From the NCBI GenBank assembly GCA_040219935.1, contig JAVJUA010000010.1:1-64000 (forward strand): a DNA stretch of 64,000 bases. Reading direction: 5' to 3'. This DNA comes from UBA7803 sp040219935 (lineage in GTDB: Bacteria > Pseudomonadota > Gammaproteobacteria > Pseudomonadales > Azotimanducaceae). This document shows, piece after piece, positions 56,767 to 64,000 of the stretch (positions are counted from its first letter, which is position 1; every line of letters begins with the position of its first letter). A model generated the notes under the pieces. The model was given only the letters and a program-made list of their open reading frames with translations. It had not been told where the DNA came from and searched no databases. The position numbers were made by a program, and so were the translations under genes.

Positions 56767-57865
56767 GCTGCTGGCTGCGGGTGTGGCAGCGCCGCTGGCC
56801 GGGTGGTCGGGTGCGGCCGCCGCCGCGGCGCCCCTGCGCCTGGACCAGGTGCTGGGCAGCGACGACGGCGCCGGCTTCGCCCGCGCCGAGGGCCCGCGGC
56901 CGTTCGACTTTCCCGCCGATCACGGGCCGCATCCGGCATTCCGCAGCGAATGGTGGTATCTCACCGCCAGCCTGCAGGGTGACGACGGCGCCGAGTTCGG
57001 GCTGCAGTTCACCCTGTTCCGCCAGGCGCTGCGGCCCGTGCCTGCCGAGCCCGGACCGTGGGATGCGACCCAGATCTACCTCGGCCACCTGGCGGTCACC
57101 GACGTCGGGGCCGGCAGGCACCGTCACTGGGAGCGGCTGGTGCGCGGCCACCCGCGTCTGGCCGGCGTCACCGCGGCGCCGTTCCGGGCCTGGATCGACG
57201 GCTGGTCCCTGACCGCTGCCGGGCCCGGGCTCGAGCGCATGCTGCTGCAGGCGTCCGGCGACGGCGTCGAGGTCGGCGTGACCTTCGATCCCGTCAAACC
57301 CCTGGTGCTGCAAGGCGAGGACGGCTTCTCCCGCAAGGGGCCCGGCCAGGCCTCCTACTACTACACGCTGCCGCGGCTGGCCGCCGGCGGCAGCCTGCGC
57401 CTGGGCAGCCGCACCCACACGGTCGGCGGTACCGGTTGGCTGGATCGGGAGTGGAGCACCAGCGTGCTGTCCGACGCGCAGGAGGGCTGGGACTGGTTCT
57501 CGCTGCAGCTCGACGACGGCGTCGACGTCATGGCCTTTCGGCTGCGGCGCCGGGATGGGGTCCGTGATGTCCACGACCATGGCATGTGGGTGGCCGCCGA
57601 TGGCACTGCCACCCGGCTGGATGCGGCGGACTACACGCTGCGGCCGCTGCGTCGCTGGCGCGACGACACCGGCACGGCGTGGCCGGTGGCCTGGCAGGTG
57701 TCGGTGTCCGGGCCCGCGGGCCCCGTCGTGTGGCGGGTGGAGGCTGCCCTGGACGACCAGCGCATGGACACGCTGCTGACCTACTGGGAGGGGTTGGTGC
57801 GCGTGTTCGATGAGGCCGGCGCCCGCATCGGCAGTGGCTATCTGGAACTTACCGGCTACGGCTGA
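56753..57865 (+). CDS. AttH/CrtC-family lipocalin-like exported protein
   Basis: 370 aa from ATG 56753, with GGGGAG 5 nt upstream. A signal peptide with an RRR motif (MRRRELLAAGVAAPLAG) suggests Tat or Sec export. The mature part has PADHGPHPAFRSEWWYLTASLQGDDGAEFGLQFTLFRQAL, GFSRKGPGQASYYYTLPR and TGWLDREWSTSVL, all typical of the AttH/CrtC fold. In AttEFGH systems this protein goes with a LolD-like ATPase and FtsX-like permeases, as here. Probably binds or hydrates a lipid in the periplasm. Confidence 0.88.
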   Translation: MRRRELLAAGVAAPLAGWSGAAAAAAPLRLDQVLGSDDGAGFARAEGPRPFDFPADHGPHPAFRSEWWYLTASLQGDDGAEFGLQFTLFRQALRPVPAEPGPWDATQIYLGHLAVTDVGAGRHRHWERLVRGHPRLAGVTAAPFRAWIDGWSLTAAGPGLERMLLQASGDGVEVGVTFDPVKPLVLQGEDGFSRKGPGQASYYYTLPRLAAGGSLRLGSRTHTVGGTGWLDREWSTSVLSDAQEGWDWFSLQLDDGVDVMAFRLRRRDGVRDVHDHGMWVAADGTATRLDAADYTLRPLRRWRDDTGTAWPVAWQVSVSGPAGPVVWRVEAALDDQRMDTLLTYWEGLVRVFDEAGARIGSGYLELTGYG

Positions 57866-58051
57866 CCAGCACCGGGGCTTACATCCCACGGTCAGACGCC
57901 GCCACCGGTTGCCGCTAGACTGGCCTGCCGGTGCGCTACGACACGCCAGCGCGTCAAAGCACACTAGGATCGGTTCGGCAAACAGGTCACAATCCAGCGG
58001 GTCGCCCCGGCCAGGTACGGCCGCCGCGACCGACGACGGCGATTGAGAAAC

Positions 58052-60283
58052 ATGGTCGACAGCTCTGCAGCAGAGCGGGTGAGCGCTCAGCCGACGGGGT
58101 CCGGTATGCCCGGAGACGGGCAGGGCACGGGCGCCGCGCGCCCTGCCGCCATCCTGCTGGTGGACGACAAGGCGGAGCTGCTCGGCAGTCTGCATCAGCT
58201 CGTCAGCCTGCACGGCTACCGGCCCGATCAGGCCCTCGGCGGCGCGCAGGCGATTGACCGGCTGCGCGAACGCGCCTACGACGTGGTGCTGCTCGACCTG
58301 ATCATGCCGGGCGTCAGCGGTCACGACGTGCTGGAGTTCGCCGCCCGCGAACGGCTTGCCTGCAAGATCATCGTGGTGAGCGGCGATGCCAGCTTCTCCG
58401 GCGTCAAGCACGCGCTGCACTGCGGCGCCTTCGACTTCGTGAAGAAGCCCTACGACGCCGGTGAGCTCATCGCCGCCCTGGAGGGCGCCCTGGAGCAGTG
58501 CCGCCTGGAGGCGGAAGGCACCGCCGCCGAGATTCGCATCAAGGAATCCGAAGCGCTGCACCGGTTCATCGTCAACAGCTCGCCCGACCTGGTCTACATG
58601 CTCGACAAGCACGGCTGCTTCACCTTTCTCAACGATCGCGTCGAGGCCCTGCTGGGCTACCGCAAGCAGGAGCTGATCGGCCGCCATTACAGCGAGATCG
58701 TCGATGACGACGACATGGATCACGCCCGCCACGCCTTCGACGAGCGCCGCACCGGCAGCCGGGCCGTGGCCAACGTCGAGATCCGGTTGAAAAGCCGCGT
58801 GGCGCGGCGCGGGCCCCGCTTTTTTCACGGTGGCGGGTTGTGGGTGGAGCTCACGGCCATGGGTGTCTATGCCGATGCCCGGGTTCGAGGCCCCGACAAT
58901 TTTCTCGGCACCTACGGCACCGCCCGTGACATCAGCGAGCGCAAGGAAGCCGAAGAGGTCATCAACTTTCAGGCCCACCACGATCTGCTGACGCGGCTGC
59001 CCAACCGGGCGCTGCTGAAGGACCGGCTGGCGGTCGCCATTGCCCAGGCGCGTCGCGCCAAGCGCAAGCTGGCGGTGATGTTCCTCGATCTCGACCGCTT
59101 CAAGGCCGTCAACGACAGCCTTGGCCACGCCATGGGGGACCGGCTGCTGAAGGCCGTGGCCAACCGCCTGCAGAGCTGCCTGCGCAGCGGTGACACGCTG
59201 GCCCGATTCGGCGGCGACGAGTTCATGCTGCTGCTGCCGGAGGTGCGCACCCGCGACGACGTGGTGGTGATCGCCGGCAAGATTCTCGACCGGCTGTCGG
59301 CGCCGTTCAGCATTGACGGGCACGAGCTGTTCGTCGGCGCCAGCATCGGCGTGGCCATGTACCCGGAGGCGGGCGACTCCGAGGAGACGCTGATTCAGAA
59401 CGCCGACATCGCCATGTACCACGTCAAAGGGCATCGCAAGAGCGGCTACCAGTTCTTCTCCGACGAGATGAGCCAGGAATTCTCCACGCGCCTGACCATG
59501 GAGCGCGATCTGCGGGCGGCGCTGGCCAACGGCGACCTGGTGGTGCATTACCAGCCCCAGGTGGATGCGCGCACCGGCCGCATCGTCGCGTTGGAAGCCC
59601 TGGTGCGCTGGCAGCATGCGGTGCACGGCCTGGTGCAGCCGGAGCGTTTTCTGCCGCTGGCGGAAGAAATCGGCCTGATTGCCAGCGTCGATGAGGCGGT
59701 GCAGGCCCGGGCGTTTGCAGACGTCGGCCGCTGGCGCGCGGCGGGACACAGCGATCTGAAGCTCTCCATCAACGTCTCGCCCGGTCAGCTCGAGCAGGAC
59801 GCCTTCGCCGACCGGCTGCTGGCGGCACTGGGCGCCGCCGGTCTCGATCCGGCCTCCGTGCGTCTGGAGCTCGGCGAGAACACGCTGATGCGGGACATCG
59901 ACATCATCGCACCGAGGCTGAAGGAGCTGCGCCGCCAGGGCGCCACCATCGTCATCGACGATTACGGCACCGGCTTCTCGTCCCTGGCGCAGCTTCGTCA
60001 GTTCCCCATCGACGCGGTGAAGATCGACCGCGCCTTCGTCGCCGACATCCGCCAGGATCAGGGCGGCGCATCGATCATCGACGCCATCGTCGCCATGTGC
60101 CGCAGCCTCGAGCTCGGCCTGCTGGCCGAAGGTGTGGAGCACGCCAACCAGCTTCGCTACCTCTGCGCCCAGGGTTGCCGGGAGCTGCAGGGCGTGCTGT
60201 TCAGCCCGCCGGTGGCCGCCGATGCGATCGCCGGGCTGCTCGCCCGGCAGCCGTTTCCGGACATGATCCGCGACGGCGGCTGA
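58052..60283 (+). CDS. Response regulator-PAS-GGDEF-EAL protein
   Basis: 743 aa from ATG 58052 (TTG 58043 also open). Receiver at ~30-150 (AAILLVDDKAELLG, VVLLDLIMPGVSGHDVLEF, DFVKKPYDAGEL). PAS at ~172-300 (EALHRFIVNSSPDLVYMLDKHGCFTFLNDRVEALLGY). GGDEF at ~310-470 with intact ARFGGDEFMLLL. EAL at ~485-740 with ALEALVRWQHAVHGLVQPERFLPLAEE, NVSPGQLEQ, and DDYGTGFSSLAQLRQFPIDAVKID. Both cyclic di-GMP catalytic sites look complete. Stands alone, 187 nt after the AttH-like gene. Confidence 0.95.
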   Translation: MVDSSAAERVSAQPTGSGMPGDGQGTGAARPAAILLVDDKAELLGSLHQLVSLHGYRPDQALGGAQAIDRLRERAYDVVLLDLIMPGVSGHDVLEFAARERLACKIIVVSGDASFSGVKHALHCGAFDFVKKPYDAGELIAALEGALEQCRLEAEGTAAEIRIKESEALHRFIVNSSPDLVYMLDKHGCFTFLNDRVEALLGYRKQELIGRHYSEIVDDDDMDHARHAFDERRTGSRAVANVEIRLKSRVARRGPRFFHGGGLWVELTAMGVYADARVRGPDNFLGTYGTARDISERKEAEEVINFQAHHDLLTRLPNRALLKDRLAVAIAQARRAKRKLAVMFLDLDRFKAVNDSLGHAMGDRLLKAVANRLQSCLRSGDTLARFGGDEFMLLLPEVRTRDDVVVIAGKILDRLSAPFSIDGHELFVGASIGVAMYPEAGDSEETLIQNADIAMYHVKGHRKSGYQFFSDEMSQEFSTRLTMERDLRAALANGDLVVHYQPQVDARTGRIVALEALVRWQHAVHGLVQPERFLPLAEEIGLIASVDEAVQARAFADVGRWRAAGHSDLKLSINVSPGQLEQDAFADRLLAALGAAGLDPASVRLELGENTLMRDIDIIAPRLKELRRQGATIVIDDYGTGFSSLAQLRQFPIDAVKIDRAFVADIRQDQGGASIIDAIVAMCRSLELGLLAEGVEHANQLRYLCAQGCRELQGVLFSPPVAADAIAGLLARQPFPDMIRDGG

Positions 60284-60288
60284 ACGGC

Positions 60289-61536
60289 GTGTCAGGCTTC
60301 ACCACGACCATCGTCCACAGCGACCGGCGGGAGACCATCGAGCATGGCTCGCTTCACAAGCCGGTGCACGCGACCGTAGCCTACGGCTACGAAGACGCCC
60401 GGGATCTGGCCGCGGTGTTCCAGGGCACCCTGCCCGGCTACAGCTACGGCCGCCAGGTGAACCCCACGGTGGAGGCTCTGCAGACCAAGATCACGCGCAT
60501 GGAGGCGGGCCTGCAGAGCGTGTGCTTCGCCACCGGCATGGCCGCCATCGGCACGCTGCTGTTCGCCCTGCTGCGCCGCGGCGACCACTTCGTTTCCAGC
60601 AGCTTTCTGTTCGGCAACACCAACAGCCTGTTCCAGACCTTCGCCGATCATGGCGTCGACGTCAGCTTCGTGGACGCCACCGACCTCGAGGCGGTGGCCG
60701 CGGCCGTGAACGAGCGCACCCGGCTGGTGTTCGTCGAGACCATCGCCAACCCGCGCACCCAGGTGGCCGCCCTGGAGGAGATCGGCGCTATGTGCCGCGA
60801 CGCGGGCCTGGTCTACGTGGTGGACAACACCATGACCTCGCCCTACCTGTTCCGGCCCGCCGACGTGGGCGCCGACCTGGTGGTGAACAGCCTCACCAAG
60901 TACATCGGCGGCCACGGCAACGCGCTCGGCGGCGCGGTCACCGAGATGGGCCGGTTCGACTGGCAGCGGTTTCCGAACATTCATGAGACCTACCGCAAGG
61001 GCGACCCCGCGCGCTGGGCCATCACCCAGATCAAGAAGAAGGGGCTGCGCGACTTCGGCGCGGCGCTGGCGCCGGAGGCCGCCCACCACATCGCCGTGGG
61101 GGCCGAGACTCTGGCGCTGCGCCTGGAACGGCAGTGCGCCAACGCCCGGGCCATGACCGCCATGCTGGCGGCCGATGCCCGCATCCGTCGGGTCTACTAT
61201 CCGGGCCTCGAGGATCACCCGCAGCACGATCGCGCGCGCCGCCTGTTCCGGCATGCGGGGGCGCTGTTCAGCTTCGAGCTGGCCGACGGGCTCGACCTGT
61301 GGGCGTTTCTCAATGGCCTGGACGTGATCGTCAAGTCCAGCAACCTGGGCGACAATCGCACCCTGGCCATTCCGGTGGCCCACACCATCTATCACGAGAT
61401 GGGCCCGGAGCGCCGCGTCAGCATGGGCATAGACGACTCGCTGATCCGCATATCCGTGGGCATCGAAGACGTGGACGACCTGCTGGCCGACCTCGGCCGG
61501 GGCCTCGATGCCGCGACGGCGGCCGGCGACGCATAG
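60289..61536 (+). CDS. Cys/Met metabolism PLP-dependent enzyme (cystathionine gamma-synthase family)
   Basis: 415 aa from GTG 60289, 5 nt after the preceding stop. PLP fold type I: GYSYGRQVNPTVEALQTKITRMEAG, CFATGMAAI, VYVVDNTMTSPYLFRPADVGADLVVNSLTKYIGGHGNALGG with the Schiff-base Lys, and IRISVGIEDVDDLLADL. Could be cystathionine gamma-synthase, gamma-lyase or an O-acylhomoserine sulfhydrylase. It shares a unit with the SDR at 61546. Confidence 0.9.
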   Translation: MSGFTTTIVHSDRRETIEHGSLHKPVHATVAYGYEDARDLAAVFQGTLPGYSYGRQVNPTVEALQTKITRMEAGLQSVCFATGMAAIGTLLFALLRRGDHFVSSSFLFGNTNSLFQTFADHGVDVSFVDATDLEAVAAAVNERTRLVFVETIANPRTQVAALEEIGAMCRDAGLVYVVDNTMTSPYLFRPADVGADLVVNSLTKYIGGHGNALGGAVTEMGRFDWQRFPNIHETYRKGDPARWAITQIKKKGLRDFGAALAPEAAHHIAVGAETLALRLERQCANARAMTAMLAADARIRRVYYPGLEDHPQHDRARRLFRHAGALFSFELADGLDLWAFLNGLDVIVKSSNLGDNRTLAIPVAHTIYHEMGPERRVSMGIDDSLIRISVGIEDVDDLLADLGRGLDAATAAGDA

Positions 61537-61545
61537 GAGACGAAG

Positions 61546-62310
61546 ATGGATCGACTGCAGGGCAAGGTGGCCGTCATCACCGGCGGGGCGGGCGGCATCG
61601 GTAAGGCCGCGGGCGGGCTGTTCGCGGCGGAAGGGGCCGACGTGCTGCTGGTGGATCTCGACGAGGCGGCGCTGGCCGCCGCCGTCGCCGAGATCGGCAG
61701 CAACCGGGTCAGCTACTGTGTGGCCGACGTCACCCGCGCTGCGGACAACGACGCCATGATCGCCTGCGCCACGGAGCGCTACGGCGGCGTCGACGTGTTC
61801 CTGGCCAACGCCGGGGTCGAGGGCGACGTGAAGCCCATCACCGAATACGACGAGGCGCGCTTCGACCAGGTGATGAACGTCAACGTCAAGGGCGTGTTCC
61901 TGGGGCTGAAGTCGACGATTCCGGCCATGCAGGCGCGCGGCGGCGGCAGCGTGGTGATCACGTCGTCGGTGGCGGGCATTCGCGGCGCCCCGGGGCTCTC
62001 GGCCTACGTCACCAGCAAGCATGCCGTGATCGGCCTGATGCGGTCGGCCGCTCGCGAGTGCGCGCCGATGAACATCCGCGTCAACACCGTGAACCCGTCT
62101 CCGGTGGAGACGCGCATGATGCGCAGCCTCGAAGAGGGTATGCTGCCCGGCGGCGCCGAGGCGGCCAAGCAGTCGATCGCGGCCACCATCCCGCTGCAGC
62201 GCTACGGCACGCCGGAAGAGATCGCGCGGGTGATGCTGTTCCTCGCCAGCGACGACAGCGCCTGGGTCACCGGCTCGGTGTACATGGCCGACGGCGGCAA
62301 CACCACCTGA
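61546..62310 (+). CDS. Short-chain dehydrogenase/reductase
   Basis: 254 aa, GGAGA site 8 nt upstream. VAVITGGAGGIGKAAGGLFAAEGADVLLVDLDE gives a Rossmann fold with an Asp that favours NAD. NAGVEGDVKP, ITSSVAGIRGAPGLSAYVTSKHAVIGLM (Ser, Tyr, Lys) and VTGSVYMADGGNTT follow. Starts 9 nt after the PLP gene, so probably co-transcribed. Substrate unknown. Confidence 0.93.
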   Translation: MDRLQGKVAVITGGAGGIGKAAGGLFAAEGADVLLVDLDEAALAAAVAEIGSNRVSYCVADVTRAADNDAMIACATERYGGVDVFLANAGVEGDVKPITEYDEARFDQVMNVNVKGVFLGLKSTIPAMQARGGGSVVITSSVAGIRGAPGLSAYVTSKHAVIGLMRSAARECAPMNIRVNTVNPSPVETRMMRSLEEGMLPGGAEAAKQSIAATIPLQRYGTPEEIARVMLFLASDDSAWVTGSVYMADGGNTT

Positions 62311-62359
62311 GCCGGCGCCGCGGCCCGCGCGTCAACCCACGGATGTCGGTATCTGCCTC

Positions 62360-63286
62360 ATGAGCGAAGCCATTCTCGAGACCCGGCTCAACCTGCCCAA
62401 CCGTCGCTCCGGCAAGGTTCGTGACCTGTACGACGTCACCCTGGCGAGCGGCGAGCCGGCGCTGCTGATCGTCGCCACCGACCGCATCAGCGCCTTCGAC
62501 GTGGTGATGCAGAACGGCCTGCCGGGCAAGGGCATCGTGCTCACCCAGATCTCGCGGTTCTGGTTCGAGCACTTCGCCGGGGAGATCGAGCATCATCTGC
62601 TCTCCACCGATCCGGCCGACGTGCCGGGGCTCACCGACGCCGAGCGGGACCTGCTGCGCGGGCGGATGATGCTGTGCCGCAAGACGGAGGTGGTGCCCAT
62701 CGAGTGCGTGGCCCGCGGTTACATCACCGGCAGCGGCTGGAAGGACTACCAGCGCACCGGCTCGGTGTGCGGCATCCGCCTGCCCGCGGGCCTGCGCAAC
62801 AGCGACCGGCTGGCGCAGCCGCTGTTCACCCCGGCCACCAAGGCCGCCAGCGGCCATGATGAGAACATCAGCTTCGAGCAGGGCGCCGCCGCCGTGGGCG
62901 AGCCGCTCATGGCCTGGCTCAGGGATACCACCCTGCGGCTGTACGCCGGCGCCCGGGACTATGCCCTGGAACGCGGCATCATTCTGGCGGACACCAAGTT
63001 CGAGTTCGGCCGCCTGCCGGGCCGCGAGGTGCCCATCCTGATCGACGAGATCTTCACCCCGGACAGCTCGCGCTTCTGGCCGGCCGACGACTGGACGCCC
63101 GGGCGCGAGCAGGCCAGCTTCGACAAGCAGATCGTGCGCAACTACCTCGAGGAGCTGGTGGCCGCGGGCCGCTGGGACAAGACGCCGCCCGGGCCGGCGC
63201 TGCCGGACGAGGTGGTGGAGAAGACGCTGGCGCGCTACCTGGAGGCCTACGAGCGCCTCACCGGGTCGGCGCTGCGGTTGCCATGA
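62360..63286 (+). CDS. purC: Phosphoribosylaminoimidazole-succinocarboxamide synthase
   Basis: 308 aa, of the long form found in yeast and many proteobacteria. Joins aspartate to CAIR in purine synthesis. RRSGKVRDLYDV, IVATDRISAFDVVM, PIECVARGYITGSGWKDYQRTGSVCGI, LADTKFEFG and LIDEIFTPDSSRFWP are the conserved blocks. Ends 24 nt before the cupin start. Confidence 0.97.
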   Translation: MSEAILETRLNLPNRRSGKVRDLYDVTLASGEPALLIVATDRISAFDVVMQNGLPGKGIVLTQISRFWFEHFAGEIEHHLLSTDPADVPGLTDAERDLLRGRMMLCRKTEVVPIECVARGYITGSGWKDYQRTGSVCGIRLPAGLRNSDRLAQPLFTPATKAASGHDENISFEQGAAAVGEPLMAWLRDTTLRLYAGARDYALERGIILADTKFEFGRLPGREVPILIDEIFTPDSSRFWPADDWTPGREQASFDKQIVRNYLEELVAAGRWDKTPPGPALPDEVVEKTLARYLEAYERLTGSALRLP

Positions 63287-63309
63287 ACGAAGCCAAGGGA
63301 GGTGCCCAC

Positions 63310-63759
63310 ATGAACGTCCGTCTCGTCACGCTCAGAGGCCTGGCCGCCGCTAGTCTGCTCGCGGTCGCTGGGCTGGCTGCCGCCGAGGGGCCGCAGCCCG
63401 CGAAGATCACCCGTGCCGACCAGGCGGGCGCCATCTTCGAGCGGGCCGACGTGCTGAAGACGGAGCGCGACGGCAACACGACGCTCGACGTCACCTCGCT
63501 GCTTTCCAGCGACGGCCGCTTCGGGTCCGGCATGTACCGTTCCGGCGCCACGCGCATCGAGATCAACGAGCCCTACGGCGTCGACGAGTTCATGTACTTC
63601 CTCGACGGCGGCGTCACCCTGACGTCGGCCGACGGCACCGTGCACGTGGTGGCGGCCGGTGAGGCGGTGACCATTCCCAAGGAGTGGACGGGCGTCTGGG
63701 AGACCGACGGCTACACCAAGATCTGGGTCATCTACTCCGAGGACGGCTCCGGGCTCTGA
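63310..63759 (+). CDS. Exported cupin-domain protein
   Basis: 149 aa from ATG 63310 with GGGAGGTG 5 nt upstream; upstream in-frame ATG 63283 would overlap purC by 4 nt. A signal peptide ends near AGLAAAEG. The mature part is a single cupin: MYRSGATRIEINEPYGVDEFMYFLDGGVTLTSADGTVHVVAAGEAVTIPKEWTGVWETDGYTKIWVIY, close to the DUF861/Cupin_3 type. Function unknown. Confidence 0.8.
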   Translation: MNVRLVTLRGLAAASLLAVAGLAAAEGPQPAKITRADQAGAIFERADVLKTERDGNTTLDVTSLLSSDGRFGSGMYRSGATRIEINEPYGVDEFMYFLDGGVTLTSADGTVHVVAAGEAVTIPKEWTGVWETDGYTKIWVIYSEDGSGL

Positions 63760-63774
63760 GCGCCGGAGGCACGC

Positions 63775-64000
63775 TCAGGGCGCGACGTCGGCCAGGCCGC
63801 TGAATCCGTAGGGCGCATAGGGGCCGATCACGAGCTGCTCCAGCACGCCCTGACCGCGCAGCGTCAGGTTGCCCTGGCTGAGCTCGGCGTCGCAGATGGC
63901 CTGTATGTGGAAGTGGGTCGGATCGGCCGGGTTCATGGCCTTTAGGTCGAACACTTCGAACCCCGTTTCCAGCTCGCCGTGGTACAGGCCGTGGCTCCAC
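63775..64000 (-). CDS. Hypothetical protein, C-terminal part, runs off the window
   Basis: About 75 codons remain, ending at TGA 63775-63777. The frame reads WSHGLYHGELETGFEVFDL...THFHIQAICDAELSQGNL...VLEQLVIGPYAPYGFSGLADVAP, which is protein-like in composition, while the overlapping minus frame is Arg/Pro-rich and less plausible. Convergent with the cupin gene. The beta-rich pattern and aromatic content recall lipocalin-like proteins, but the fragment is too short to assign. Confidence 0.6.
   Translation of the reverse strand, partial: WSHGLYHGELETGFEVFDLKAMNPADPTHFHIQAICDAELSQGNLTLRGQGVLEQLVIGPYAPYGFSGLADVAP

Noticed and set aside
56618..60142. 1174-codon minus-strand open frame, the longest in the window
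   Set aside because: Spans the opposite strand of two unrelated, clearly real genes and the gap between them; no domain or conserved motif.
60292..62022. 576-codon minus-strand frame
   Set aside because: Antisense to the PLP enzyme and SDR, both with intact catalytic motifs.

Overview
The window looks like a chromosomal segment of a GC-rich gammaproteobacterium. Evidence: aceE of the 886-residue homodimeric type, sbcB (exonuclease I), yajQ, fxsA, ampD, GspA/GspB and SAICAR synthase in recognisable gammaproteobacterial form. A perfect CIRCE element before groES argues against the enteric branch. The paralogous dikinase/lipocalin-like genes with a TonB receptor recall marine or soil hydrocarbon- and xenobiotic-degrading lineages, but I cannot name a genus. 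No rRNA, tRNA or CRISPR array was seen.

Layout. (1) 1-4.1 kb is mobile debris and a possible defence cassette: the 3' end of a group II intron, a TIR-like effector with two co-oriented unknown genes, a zinc-finger-like protein and a truncated phage capsid gene. (2) 4.1-20.1 kb is a catabolic or uptake locus with visibly lower GC than the rest. It holds a TetR regulator with a 20-bp palindrome, a secreted tyrosine phosphatase, two rifampin-phosphotransferase-like dikinases, two DHSWG-type lipocalin-like proteins, a cyclase-family hydrolase, an SDR, an SMP-30 lactonase, an MFS carrier and a TonB-dependent receptor. (3) 20.6-24.1 kb has VapBC with a clear operator, HigBA, an integrase pseudogene and an AAA/DUF4143 ATPase, probably the right edge of an island. 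(4) 24.1-64 kb is GC-rich core: pilin accessory gene-nadC, ampD-ROK-aceE-aceF, PduO with a response regulator, yajQ, ampG-atl, fxsA, groESL, an HD-GYP protein, gspAB-acyltransferase, sbcB with an osmoprotectant-type ABC importer, an odd response regulator with an Arc-like protein, NUDIX with an AttEFGH-like export system, a RR-PAS-GGDEF-EAL protein, a PLP enzyme, an SDR, purC and a cupin.

How the genes may work together. In the 8.4-20 kb region the TonB receptor would import a hydrophobic or bulky compound. The dikinases (ATP-grasp, a large middle domain and a phospho-carrier His domain, as in rifampin phosphotransferase) could phosphorylate it. The lipocalin-like proteins could bind or isomerise intermediates, and the cyclase-family, SDR and SMP-30 enzymes could oxidise it and open a lactone ring. 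This is inference from gene neighbourhood. It is the best candidate here for an undescribed pathway; the TIR cassette at the left end is the best candidate for an undescribed defence system.
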